From: Datnioides undecimradiatus
Taxonomy: Eukaryota; Chordata; Actinopteri; Lobotiformes; Datnioididae
Reading direction: 5' to 3'
NCBI GenBank assembly: GCA_008933995.1
Contig: WARS01000065.1
Coordinates: 620,001-684,000, forward strand
Length of the DNA: 64,000 bases
The notes beneath the pieces were generated by a model. It was given only the letters and a program-made list of their open reading frames with translations. It had not been told where the DNA came from and made no database searches. Made by a program: the position numbers and the translations under genes. This document shows, piece by piece, positions 10,261-21,395 of this stretch; the first letter of the stretch is position 1; each line of letters begins with the position of its first letter.

Positions 10261-13194
10261 CCCATGTGGATGTGACCCAATGACCCTGCTGTCACACACA
10301 GTGCCCATCTGCCACAGAGAGGCACAGAGGGAGGGGACAGAGGTGGGGGCGTCTTGAGGGAAAGGGAGGTTGGATTTGGGGTGGGAGGGGTAAGAAAGTG
10401 TTCCGGGGGGCACTGCAGCAACTTAGGACAGAACAGAGGGAAGAAAGAATGTGTCTTCATGGTAAATTTTGAGTTCACTTTCGCACAGATGTGCTGTTTG
10501 GTGCTCCGAGAAGTTTTAGTGGTTTTAGACCCACACCCCTATTCTTTCTCCTCACCAACACAAACCGACACACACATTCCTCAAGAACAAAATGTACTCC
10601 TGTTAGCCCGGGGCTGATCTATCCAGAACCCTCCTGTCTGCTGTCTCCTTAAACCTGAAGCCGTCTCAGGCTTCCTATAGTAAATAAATACTCAGGGAAG
10701 CAGGCGGACTACTGTCCTGAATGTAGAACAGCTGAGGAACAGATATGTCAGAAACCAGAGAAGGCTGATGGGGGAAGGAGGAACGAGCTGTTGCCATGTG
10801 ATTGTTTTTTACTTCCCCTGATTATATTAAATCCATTTAATTCAACAGGCTTATCAAATTGCTTTAAAAAAAAAATCATTAATTCAATTTTTTAAAAAAC
10901 AGTTTTTAATCTGAAAATACTGCTTGTTTTCTTTAATTTGGGGGACATGAGGTTCTTCTCAGTGTGGAAACTTGTAATAATTAATAGAAAATCTGTCCCA
11001 GTCGAAAGGAAATTTGGCTTTGTGGATGTTTCACGGAAACTTTACGGTGCACAGGCATAACCCATAACAGAATCAAAGACAGAGAGGATGGGTCTGTTGT
11101 GCAAATCTGGTTATAGTTAGGCAGATATATGATCTGCAGTTACAACGGGCAGTTATTGCTTTTTTTATTACATATCATATATTGGCATCCCCTGCCAATA
11201 TGATGGCAGTTCCTCTCTGACCAAAGCTGTCTGAAAACAGCCTGTAAAACCTGCAATAAAGTTTTATTTTCTGAGCAGACTATGTTTCATTATTTGATTG
11301 TTCAGTTATATTTTTTGAGAATTAATTTTGCATTTTAATACCAGCCCTAACCGCACAAAATATTGGACAATGACAATTTTGACAACTTTGTCTAAAAAAA
11401 AAAAAAATCAGAACTGGGGTTCTTTTATTTGCAAAATTAGGTTTAGGGATGATGAAAGATGTGGGTAGACAATGGAGGAAGTGATGGAGGAGGGGAGAGA
11501 ACAGGGGAAGAAGATGGCAAGTAGGAAAAGGCACCCATGCCTCCTCCCCAGAAGAGGGAAGGAGGAGGAAGGGCAGGTTGTGCAGGAGAGCAGGGGGTGC
11601 GAAGGATATCCAGAGGGGACCAACTGTAGTAGTGTCAGACGCGGGTGCTGCCAGCACACATCCTGCCAGTACACACCAGGAGGCAGACACACACACACAT
11701 ATGCACACACACCCCCAGGCCTGGCCCTAAGTGTGTGAACAACCCAGCCAACTGTACCCCCACCACCACCGCCACCCATCCACGCTCACCCCCCCCCAAC
11801 CCCCGAAGACCCAATCTGGAATCAGTCTAAGGCGACAACTCTGGTGCCAAGCTTGCCCTGCTGCCGGCCCTGCTCGTGTATATTTCACTGAGTTAGACAC
11901 TCGGGATGACTGAGCTCTTGACTCAAAGACTGATCACACATCACACTGCTTAGAGGTTGAAATGCATTTTCTGAAGCTGTGAATTGTTTGAGAATATTTG
12001 TATTCTTCTGAAACGCTGGTGGAAAATCAATTCAGCTTTATAATGCTGGAAGCAGTAAGATGTGAAGAGATTGTTTTCCATAAGCAACCATTAGCCTTGG
12101 AGAACCTTTGTGTACATACCCGCAATTTATTTACTCCCAGGAGTAAAGTGATGATTCAGTCGACACATGTAGTACCATTTACAGCTGATGTTGTGGATTT
12201 AAATTCCACTCACAACCTTTGCTGCATGTCATCCCCTCTTTTGGTTTCCCCCGTCTGAATCAAACACATGCTATCTTAGGAGAAATGCCTCAAAAAATCA
12301 TTGTTCAAATCCCATAATGCATCTTTAAACCTCTTTTCAGCCCAGCCCCCTGCCTCCAAGCGTCACTAACCCCTAACCCTCTTAATTCCCTAATCATGTT
12401 TATGCAAATTCCATTTGTATGTAACGTCTGTACATAATGGATGCTGCTATCACCTATGGCACAGACCCACCTTATGTATGTATATGCAGGTTTCTTTATT
12501 ACAGGAAGGCTGAGAAAGATTATATATGGAGTCTGCAGATGGGAGAAACATGGATTTTTTTTATATTTCAGACAAGCTAGGCCTCTAAATCTGATTATGT
12601 TAAGACTGTGCTGTAACCTGGGGTGCTGTGCAGATTCATATTTAAAGATAGGTTTGCAAAATAATCACACTCGAGAAGATTTGGTTAAGGCATCGCTGTG
12701 CCGATCACTCACACAAGCTTTTTTTTTTTTTTTTCATGCAGTTTTGAAATGCTGGTCTGGAAAAGAGCTGAGGTGCGTCGAGTCTTTGCATAAATAATGA
12801 CCGGGCGACAGTTAAACCTGATTGTAAGTGTGCAGCCATGTCATCAGCTCTGTGTGGCTGAACTTTAGTGCAGTGGTACTTTGAGATAAATGTTCTCTGT
12901 CTTGGTTTAGCTTATTGGCAATATTAACATTGTTAACTAGCACCAAACGCAAAGTATAGTTGAGGCTGATGAGATTGACAGTAGTTTCAGTATTTTAGTC
13001 ATAACAGATTAAAAGACCTAATTATTGTGCTATGTAAAAATGAGACACACCATCAAAGTTGCAAATCCTATGCAGAGGGACATGAATGTCAGAAAATGTC
13101 CAAAATGTGGATTCAGAGATGTTCCACAGGACAAGTGAAGCTTGTCACACGCCACTGGTATTAGATGAAAACTTGGCATCTTCAAAGTTAATAC
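10261..13194. other. Mostly unique non-coding sequence
   Basis: GA-rich to about 10450, then AT-rich unique DNA. An AATAAA lies near 11260 with a T-rich stretch after it, but no coding sequence precedes it, so I do not call a gene end. GGA-rich sequence lies at 11470-11600, a CA/CCACC patch at 11680-11810, an ATGCAAAT octamer at 12412-12419, and a T-run near 12720-12734. No gene recognised. Confidence 0.5.
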
Positions 13195-13315
13195 GTTATT
13201 AATGGTCCCAATGAATTTTATCCATCAGTCAATCCAGTAGTTTTTAAGATTTCACTCCAGACTAAAGCAACCAACAGATCGGTGTTGTCATCCTTAGAGC
13301 CTCGCCCCTAGCCAG
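13195..13315 (+). repeat. Relic of a dispersed teleost repeat
   Basis: The order of phrases 'TTTTATCCATCAGTCAATCC', 'AGTAGTTTTTAAGATTTCAC', 'CCAGACTAAAGCAACC' and a closing 'CATCCTTAGAGCC' matches a repeat I remember from many fish genomes (usual form '...gagatatttcagtctggaccaaagtggtgg...'). I do not assert a Repbase name or class. The copy is diverged. Confidence 0.55.
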
Positions 13316-14140
13316 GAAATAAAAAACAATACATAACAGAACTATAAAACATTCAGACAAATGTGATATTATAATATAATTAAACCTATAATCAGAAACA
13401 GGTGTCCAATGTGAAAGCTCATACTGAAGTGAAAGTAACTGTGCGCTCTGAACTTGAACTACTACCTGTATCTACTCATCTGGTGGGGAACTACACAGGG
13501 GATGTTGCAATGGCTAACATTAGACTGTACAGGAGTTCATGCTAATGTTGAATAAATTGCTCTATTACAAGTCTGAGATGTATACACTGAGATGTCTCCA
13601 CAGCAAGACAAACAAAGCCGGAATCGCTTCGTCTCTGAAGCTAACATCGGAGCAGGCATCCTACAATTTGCTAAACAAACTCCATCCCTTTTGCCTGTAA
13701 ACGATTTCCTATTATAAACACATGTTGGAGATGAATCACTCCTTAGTTCAACTCTCAGAGAGGACATTTCAGACAAGTTACCCCTCCTGTTTTCCATTTG
13801 GCTGTTTAATTGTCTCAGCGCTGTCAACAGACTATCAAGGTAATTAGCCATGACTGCACAACAACACAATCAGACAGACAGGAATGAACTGCAGCCTCTG
13901 AACATGATACTTAGAGAGGGAATGGGTGGGAACGACTTAATGTGGGCGCACGTATGCACACACACGGGTGTGCACACATCCGGGCACACATGTACACCGA
14001 CACACACACACAACCTCTCCTGCACAGTCATTACCGTACCCTGAGTACATAGTTCCATGCCACACATTATATTTCCTTCGCCAACCATAACCCTCCACCC
14101 ACCTCCTCCTTAATCCTTCTACCTCTTACAACTCTCTCCC
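13316..14140. other. Unique sequence with an unassigned open frame
   Basis: The minus strand is open from 13869 to 13537 (110 residues starting MCCCAVMANYLDSL). The N-terminal half is mildly helix-like and the rest is Cys/Arg-rich. I recognise no domain and no splice framework, and the frame sits beside a dispersed repeat, so I do not call a gene. Degenerate CA sequence starts near 13950. Confidence 0.4.
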
Positions 14141-14142
14141 CC

Positions 14143-14173
<31 letters not shown>

Positions 14174-14190
14174 GACACACACACACACAC
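14141..14190 (+). repeat. Compound (CT)n(CA)n microsatellite
   Basis: A (CT)12 run passes directly into (CA)n with an AG interruption. It is typical fish compound satellite DNA. Confidence 0.9.
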
Positions 14191-16439
14191 AGAGTTACAA
14201 AACCAAAACCTCATTTCCTCTGTGCCTCGAGCTATAGGAGCAGTGTTAATTGCGAGAAGGTGGGGAGTGAGCAAGGGTGTGCTTTTGTGTGTGTGTCAGT
14301 CCGCGGGTTCATGAGCTTTATAGGTGTGTGTGAAGGGTTGCAACTGTATATGTGTGCATTTCTATATGCGTGTGTTTCTGTGTGCGTGGGGTGTGTGTGT
14401 GTGCGTGCGCTCATTCCTTTTAAATGTGTAGGCAGTCTCTCCTATGCCAGTCTGGGCATAGCTCCAGGGTTTCCTGCACCACCTGGGCATCTGTGAGTCC
14501 TAGTGGCTGTCACTGGGTACCGTCCCAGCTGGAGTGTGTATTTCTCTTTTGCGTACATGTTTGTGTTTGTGTGTGTCAGCCTAGGAGGGGCCGCCCATGA
14601 TGAGCCTTTAGTGCCAGCAGCAAACACCATTGTCTTATCCATGTCTTATCCTTTGAGCCACGGGGGCCCGTACACAAACACACACACTCACTCACAGAGT
14701 GTACATTTGGTTCCCACCTCCGCCTACTTCTCCACACACTGAGTAGATTCTTCCCTTTGAAAAACATTACCAATAAAAAAGAGGCACAAGGAATTAAGGG
14801 AAGGGGGAAAAGAATTTGATTAAACAGCCGCCATTAAGTAGCCAATGAAGCTGTCCGTGCCCGCTTGCTTAGACTATACATACACCATTAGTTGATCAGG
14901 CCATGGTGGACTTAAAAGTACCCTGACTCAAAGGTCATCTACCTCCACTGAGCAGAGCTAATATTAGATTAGCTCTATAGCACTATGTGAGTAAAATAAA
15001 AAAGGCTGGGCATTCTGGAAAGCAAGAGATCATTGTGGCCATTGTCTCTGCTCTGCTGAAACACAACTACATTTACAGCTGTGATTTATGTTTTTAAGGT
15101 AACAGCTTGGGAAAAAAATGTAAAAATATGGGCTGATAGGAAGGGTATTCACAGTAAACTTTAGTACGACTGCCAGTATAATACATATATACTTATATTC
15201 ATATCCCTTTAATTCTCAAGGCACATAAATTGTAATATCTATGAGGTGATGTAAAGAAAGCAGTCATTAGTAGAAACTGTGCCCCATGATGGCCAACTAA
15301 ATGTTATCTGCTTTTTTTAACCACTGCATTATTGGGAAAGGGTAACAATAATAAGCTGATAGAAGTAATTGGTAGTGAAGTTCATTTAAGGTTTGTGATA
15401 CGGTAGCAAAGAGACATGCATTATAGAGTTGTAATATTGCTGTCAGGCTGCGTGAGCATTAGTAACAGAGACAAAATTAATGACAACAACAACAAAGAGG
15501 TCAGAAGAGGAGTAAAAGTGTATTAAAAGAACGTCCTTGGTCCTCTCCGATGGTGCAATTGCTCCCAAAATGATGTATTCTCTTCGATCATGGGAAAGCG
15601 TGCCAAAGCGTTAGGGCTGAAAACAATTTTAAGAGCTTTCAGGTAACGGTCAACAGATTCCTGTGTACAGAAACACTTCAGGGTTGAAACAATACACCCA
15701 GCCCCGGTACAATAACACTTCTGGCCTCGGGCACCACAAACATACACTCCTGACCACTGTTGCCCCAAGGTTGAAACTCTAAACCTAATCACTCAGTATT
15801 CAGCGGAGGCGACACTCCCGCACTCTACAGTACCAACCTAATCCCTCCACACATTTCTTTCTTGTGTGTGGGGGGGTGTGTGTGTGTTTGTGAGAATGTT
15901 TGTATATATGCAGATGCCCTGTACCGTTGCATACACAACAGCTGAGTTCTCCCCTTGTGTGAAGATATTAGAGCTGTGGTGAAGTGAAGCATGCACAAAT
16001 GCTGCATGTGCTTTCCCATCGGTAAAAGTTGCAGTGTATTTGACTGAATATTGCCTTTATCTGTGGATATTTGTGTGTGCTAAACCAGTGCTTGGCACAG
16101 ACTAACCAGGGAGGCAGCAATGTGCCCCCAACTTCTCAATAATTATTAATTATGTGATCATTATTGTGAAATGTTTAAAATAAAAAAACACAAAATCTGA
16201 AATACTCTGTTGAAACTTTTTTAATCTTTATTAAAACAAAGCATCACACACTATGTACAATGAAAGAGAAAATAGATAATGTATATAAATTAAAATATGA
16301 CAACACACTAATCAAAAAATGAATTTTATTATTACATGCATGTACCACAATTAACAAAAGTGTATTTTTTTGTTTTATTTGATTACAGATTTCCAGATCG
16401 GAAAGTGTCGAAAGTTCTGTTTAGAGTTTTTGCGCAATG
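14191..16439. other. Unique non-coding sequence
   Basis: Contains degenerate TG stretches at 14280-14410 and 15870-15895. The minus strand is open from 15792 to 15523 (89 residues), and that stretch looks unique and balanced, but no domain is recognisable. From 16130 to 16400 the sequence is strongly AT-rich. A T-rich tract followed by AG at about 16360-16389 would be a good splice acceptor on the plus strand. Confidence 0.45.
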
Positions 16440-16727
16440 ACTCTTTGTTGATTGGCTGGGGTCGACCAATCAGAGGGCAAATTTTCTGCAGGTGGGCAAT
16501 CGGTTAAGGAAGGTTACTTCCGTAAACATGGCGGGTAAATCAAAATGTAATAGCGGAAAGTTTGTAAATGTGGCAAAAAATATGCATCAAAACCGGATTA
16601 TTTTTGTTCCATTTTTTAATGTCCACTTTATGTATTTGTTTTTTTCTTCGCTGGTTGTCATGTTGGAAGAAAACGTACCCCAGTAACTGGAAATGAGGCC
16701 CGCCACAGAAAGAGCAGAACGTCAAAG
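16440..16727 (+). promoter_or_regulatory. Promoter-like patch with possible first exon
   Basis: An inverted CCAAT (ATTGG, 16451-16455) and a direct CCAAT (16466-16470) lie 60-80 bases before 'ACTTCCG' (ETS-type) and 'AACATGGCGG' (YY1/Kozak-like, ATG at 16528). This order is common in TATA-less housekeeping promoters. From the ATG a frame of 52 codons starting MAGKSKCNSGKF is open. Two donors are possible: GCGG|GTAAAT at 16535 and AAAG|GTAGGT at 16728. CpG is locally less depleted to about 16950. I recognise no protein and no partner exon. It could be a lone promoter, a 5' exon, or a remnant of a transposed gene. Confidence 0.35.
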
Positions 16728-17634
16728 GTAGGTTCACGTTATTATTAAGCTTATTTGGAGTGTTGCTGGTTTTCTGACCCATTATATTGACTTGTTCAAC
16801 GATGCTGTTGGCTACTTTATGCTCGCGGATAGGTATAGTCTGTAAGGTAGGACGGTGCGTCTGTTGTTTTCAGACGTTGCACTTGTCCTCGTAGTGGTAT
16901 CCGTTTTGTCTCCCTCCCTCCCTCTGTGCGCGTGACCACGCACGCATCTGCTCTTCACTGAGCTCTCTCTTGCTTTAAGGATTTGGTATAGTGCGAATTA
17001 CTTGCTGTGGGATTTCTTACGTATGAACACTCCCAAGTTGTGCTGTGCGGCATGATAAATTTGAATTTTAGCTTGTTTTTTGTCTTTTCTCTGAATATCA
17101 GATTCTGTCGTTGTGTCCATGTGCTCAGTAGTCTCTTTGTCTCAGTCTGCGCCCAGAAGCTTTAACTTAGCTACAGGAACATAGCTTTGCTGTGATTCTG
17201 TTGGCATGGCATTTCTCTTATGGAACAGTAGTTATATATCATTTCGTGGTGTGTATAGGGCCTGGTAAATGACTCAACCCCAGGGGCCCCAACCATCTCA
17301 AGAACTACCCCCCTCCCTCTACACCCAGACACACACTACCCACCCTCCCCTGTCTGTGCATTGTATACAGTAAGTGCACTTTAGCCTTGGGAGAACTGTT
17401 CAAAATTGCTTTTTGTTTGAAATAGCTGTATGTTTTACAATGCATGCACACTGCATTCATCCCATGTCTTTTTGTGCATGCATACCCTTTTATGCTTACA
17501 ATGACATGCCCTTGTAGACGGCATGTTTAAGTACATATTTGTCTGGGCAGAAATATATGCATGTGCTTGAATGTTCAGTGTATTATATGTACATATATTA
17601 GTGTGTGTGTTTTTATGTGTATGTGCGTGTGTAA
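16728..17634. other. Unique sequence after the promoter-like patch
   Basis: Moderately CpG-containing to about 16950, including 'GCGCGTGACCACGCACGC', then ordinary unique sequence and a degenerate TG stretch near 17590-17635. No coding signal. Confidence 0.5.
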
Positions 17635-17830
17635 TAGGTTTGGGGAGTCAGCAGGGGTCCCGCGAGGCTGATTAGTGGACCCTACCAAATGTCATTAGGG
17701 TGTAATGAAAAAGCAGCCCCGGTACTAATGCATAATAAAGTGAATGGGCTGTTACATTACCACAGTGTCCAGGCTACGGCTGTTGGCACATCAGCACTTC
17801 ATGGATGTGTGTGTGCATAGCACCCCTACA
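17635..17830. other. Conserved-looking non-coding block B
   Basis: Repeat-free, with spaced 'CTAATGCATAATAAAG', 'TCATTAGGGTGTAATG' and 'GATTAGTGG' (homeodomain-type TAAT/ATTA cores), set between TG-rich stretches. Stops in all frames argue against coding. The texture is that of a developmental enhancer; this is inference only. Confidence 0.35.
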
Positions 17831-18146
17831 TCAGATGTCTGAGGAAAAGATGACGAAAGCAGAGTTGGCGCTGACAGAACGCCAACATGAGTGTATGTAT
17901 GTGTGTGACAGAAAGGAAAGAGTGAGCAGGACCTTTCAATTGTGTTGAGATATGTGTGCATGTGTGTGTTTGTGAGTAACTTTTTGATGCAAATATGGAA
18001 TTCGAATGAATGTATGCGTACTGTATTTGTGTGTATACATCAGTATACATTCAGTAGTTGTGCGTTAGTGTACTTTGTGCATATTCTGTATCTGTACTCT
18101 CGATGTACTTAAAGTTCTGGTATCTTCAAGGCTGTATGCTCCTATT

Positions 18147-18187
<41 letters not shown>

Positions 18188-19075
18188 CATGCCTGTCAGT
18201 TCTCGTGTGTGTCTGTGTATTAGCTCTGTGACTCCATCTACATCATCCAAGAGTAATATCAGTGGCAGGACCAAAGGAAGTGCTTTCATTCAGTGGTTGA
18301 TACAGTAATCACAGTGAGGGAGAAGTAATAACTGTCTACTATGTCGCCATTTAACTACTATGGCCTTGACTTCACTATTGACTGCATTAGAGGCGTCGCA
18401 TTCAGCTTTGTTACACACTTGTGTTTGTGTCTATGTGCGCGTGCTACGACCTTATGAGTAGTGCCGTGGAGTTCAGTGACTGGTTGCATATTGTGCCAGC
18501 AGTTGAGTGTAAGAAGTGTATAGAAAAGCCCTGTCGCTCTGAAACGTTAAGCGTCTGTCTGTCTTCCTTTTCCTCGACAGGGACCTCAGTGAAGGGCGAA
18601 CGAGGATGCGTGTGTAATCCATTCTCCCTCCCTCACTCCCTCTCTCCCCCTCCCTCCCACAGTGTCTGTCACAGCATCATCTTTTTCTTTTTAAGTCCCT
18701 CCAGAATGATTGAATATTTACTCTCATTTAATGTTACTGTCCAAAAGACATTGGGCAACAGAGACACACATATATACACAAATCCACACACTCACACTCA
18801 CAGCCTAGTCTACCCATTTAATTAAGCACTCTATGAATAATTCAGTTTGAGCCTCTGGGCTGAAGATAATTATAACGATCAGGATAATAATGTTTATTTT
18901 GCTTTTTATTGTATTAAGACATCAATATCTCTGCAGTGCAGTGTGGACAGTTTGCAGCTACACTTCTCATGCCTGAAGCACCACCCCTAATATCCGCACA
19001 GCAGAGTGTCTGTCTTTGTATGTGTGAGTGTGTCATTGTCGCTAGGGTTAGCGCTTGAACGTGTGTGTGTGAAAG
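17831..19075. other. TG-rich and unique sequence
   Basis: A degenerate TG stretch lies at 17890-18040 and a CT-rich patch at 18620-18660. An AT-rich block at 18810-18900 carries TTAATTAAG and several ATAAT cores. No gene recognised. Confidence 0.55.
18150..18186 (+). repeat. (TG)18 microsatellite
   Basis: Thirty-seven uninterrupted bases of TG. Confidence 0.95.
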
Positions 19076-19078
19076 TTA

Positions 19079-19571
19079 TGCCTGGTGCACACCGGTGGAT
19101 TTTCAAATCACGTTGGAGACCGCATACGTAACAAAAGATTTAACCAGTTTTTAATATTTTAATGGGACGAAAGCATATATCAGACTATTCACTGAGAACA
19201 CACAAACATGAGCGTCGATGTCAGCTGGTTTATACATTTTGCAGCGTGAGCTTGAGGTGAGTTGAAGCAACCAGGTGGTGACGCTTCCTGGGCGACCCCC
19301 TTGAGTGGCTGTTGCAGGTTTCTGCTTAATATTCTACTGCTGTTCCATTCACAACACAGGCTTTCAAACACGCTTAATATTTAGGATTCAAAAAATTAGG
19401 GAGACTCTGATCTAGTCGGTCACATTAAGATCGTGCCTGTAAACCCCTCACACTCGGAGGATCATGGGCAGATAATCCATTCTGACTGGCCTTGAGTCAG
19501 GAACATCCCACAGTTGTCGGGAGGGACAAATCCCAAAATCCACCCAATTATCTTCTAGTGTGGAACAGGCA
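19079..19571. mobile_element. Small non-autonomous DNA transposon (MITE)
   Basis: The left end reads TGCCTGGTGCACAC and the reverse complement of the right end reads TGCCTGTTCCACAC: 12 of the first 14 positions match. Each end is flanked directly by TTA (19076-19078 and 19572-19574), a 3-bp target duplication of the TWA type known for PIF/Harbinger elements. The interior of about 465 bases has no transposase frame, so it would have moved in trans. Ends and duplication are seen; the superfamily is inferred from the duplication. An apparent 12-nt splice-bounded segment inside it is most likely a coincidence. Confidence 0.6.
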
Positions 19572-19574
19572 TTA

Positions 19575-20826
19575 TGAAGTTATTAAAACTGGTCTCCGTT
19601 GTGATTCCAGACTAAAATGTTTACACCTGTTTATACTTTAGATCATGGATCTAACTGCGGATTGACAATAACAAGAATATTAACAAAGATCACTGGTTCA
19701 GTCCCAGTGCTGTCGCCATGACCTTGAAAATGGTGACTGTTCTCGTTCCCAGTAGAAGTATCAGAAGCCATAATCCTCAGTTTAACAGATCAATAATATA
19801 TAATGTGATTACAGTCAGGCTCACTGGGCACAGCAGCTGTTCTCCACCCTATGTGGCTTCTATCAAGTTCTGATTAGTCAATGATTGTCTATTCTTTGCC
19901 GGGCATATGGAATCAGCAGTCTATTCGCTGTCACTGTATAGTCATTGATTAACCCTGGCAACAGATGTGGGAACAGTGATTGTGCTGTATTGTTGGTCTG
20001 CACCCCGGCATATTGCGACACACAGGGTAGTCTTTTCCAAATGGCTGCAATTTGCTATTCTCTCTGAAAATTATTGTAAATCTTTTCTTCTTTGTTCTGC
20101 ATCCGAGAGGAGAAATGGAATGACACAGAGCTGAGTCATGAGCTAAATCTGATCCTGTGACGTATTTGTGTTAGGAATGTGGCGTAGTCTTCTGTGAGCT
20201 GGTGTTATTCTTTCTTTGCAACTTTTAATGAAACAATCCACTTCATCTTCTTCTTTTGTAGATTTGCAGTCAACAGCGTGGTTTTCCATCTATCCCTGCT
20301 AACCTTCCATCCATACCACATTCCCATCCATCATCAACCATCCCCCATGTACTCAAAAAAACCCCACATCACATCTATTCCATTAGGCCCGAGATCCTTA
20401 AAGTCTACCATTGATCCTTCTCTCTGTCAACCCCCCTAAAGCTCCAGGGCTTCTGTCCAGACACCCAGCCTCTCTGAGAGGCCTGGCCCAGTGAAGCCCT
20501 TTCCCTGTGGGCTTCAGCGCAGGGAAAAGTCCATCTGCGGAGCTGGACCTGGTGGAGTTAACCCATCAGTCACTGTGGCTGATGGATGGCAGAGACAGAC
20601 AGGGAGGTTGTTGGGGTACATGTACACACACACACACAGAAGCAGTCTGTCAATCTGTTGTTCAGTTTGCCTCTCTGTATGTGTGTGTGTGGTTGTACAA
20701 GTCTAAGAAACTTGAGAAACTTTCAAGTGCCTCTTGTGTCCCCTCAGTGTCCGCCTCATTTGATTAGTGGCCTTAAGGGGCCCTGTGGATCAATAACTGA
20801 CTTAGGTAGCCCCCTACAGCTTTGTG

Positions 20827-20858
<32 letters not shown>

Positions 20859-21319
20859 CAAACACACATACAGAGTCAAACACACACAGACACATGCACA
20901 GAGTTCTGCAGCAGTTCATTTAGGCCAAGCCGTCAATCATCAAAATGTGGACAGGTCCAGTCTGGCCCAGCCTATCTAGGACGCTGGAGGGGGCTTACGT
21001 TTGTGTGTGTGTCTTTATGCGGATGAGATATAATGTGTCTGCTTGCTCCATCTGTCTTGTGCATATGTGCGCACCGGTACCAATTAGTTCACGTTCCTCG
21101 TTATCCTTGCCAATAATGGCACGCCAATATAAGCAGGTTGGTCAATGTCAATAATCCTGAAGTCACACTGATTGTTTTTCCCTCCATTAATCCTCATTAA
21201 ACCAGGTACTGTAACTTACTGTACGAACCATACTTATTGGATTTGTAGGTCAACTACTGGGAAAACACTGTACACACGTACACACAGACTGGATGATGTC
21301 ACTGCTCAGTACGACCACA
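19575..21319. other. Unique sequence with a CA array
   Basis: Unique DNA, then CA/TG-rich from about 20620. A very good acceptor (long T/C tract plus TAG at 20262) is followed by 59 open codons ending at a stop near 20437, with no family match, so a terminal exon is possible but unsupported. A repeat-poor stretch at 21060-21200 with CCAATTAG, CCATTAATCC and GCCAATAAT cores looks enhancer-like. Confidence 0.45.
20826..20854 (+). repeat. (CA)n microsatellite
   Basis: About 29 bases of CA, followed by two copies of an AGAGTCAAACACACA unit. Confidence 0.92.
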
Positions 21320-21395
21320 ATCCCCTACCACTCAATGATAGGTTAACTGCTGTGCCCAAGGGCACTTCGACAGTAATTGTAGGGGGAGGTTAGAG
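21320..21395 (-). repeat. Short relic of a SINE-like repeat
   Basis: On the minus strand the order 'CTGTCGAAGTGCCCTTGGGC' followed by 'CAGTTAACC' resembles the fish SINE phrase 'gtcgaagtgcccttgagcaaggcacttaaccc'. Only about 75 bases are recognisable, so the call is tentative. Confidence 0.4.

Noticed and set aside
9619-10275. 218-residue open frame
   Set aside because: Translation of CA/TG microsatellites (HTHTHT, CVCVCV); no domain, no splice support.
11255-11300. AATAAA with T-rich downstream sequence as a possible gene 3' end
   Set aside because: No coding sequence upstream on that strand; the hexamer is frequent by chance in AT-rich DNA.
12364-12382. CTAACCCCTAACCCT, telomere-like
   Set aside because: Only two imperfect units; not an interstitial telomeric array.
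13537-13869. 110-residue minus frame, briefly considered as a repeat-encoded ORF1 fragment
   Set aside because: No coiled-coil heptad pattern or zinc knuckle that I can defend; left as unassigned.
15523-15792. 89-residue minus frame with protein-like composition
   Set aside because: No family resemblance and no GT donor at the right place; kept only as a note.
19240-19253. 12-nt splice-bounded segment reading RELE (TTTTGCAG ... GAG|GTGAGT)
   Set aside because: Lies inside the MITE-like element, so the signals are probably coincidental.
20263-20437. Good acceptor followed by a 59-codon frame to a stop
   Set aside because: No protein similarity and no polyadenylation context; His/Pro/Ser-rich composition looks random.
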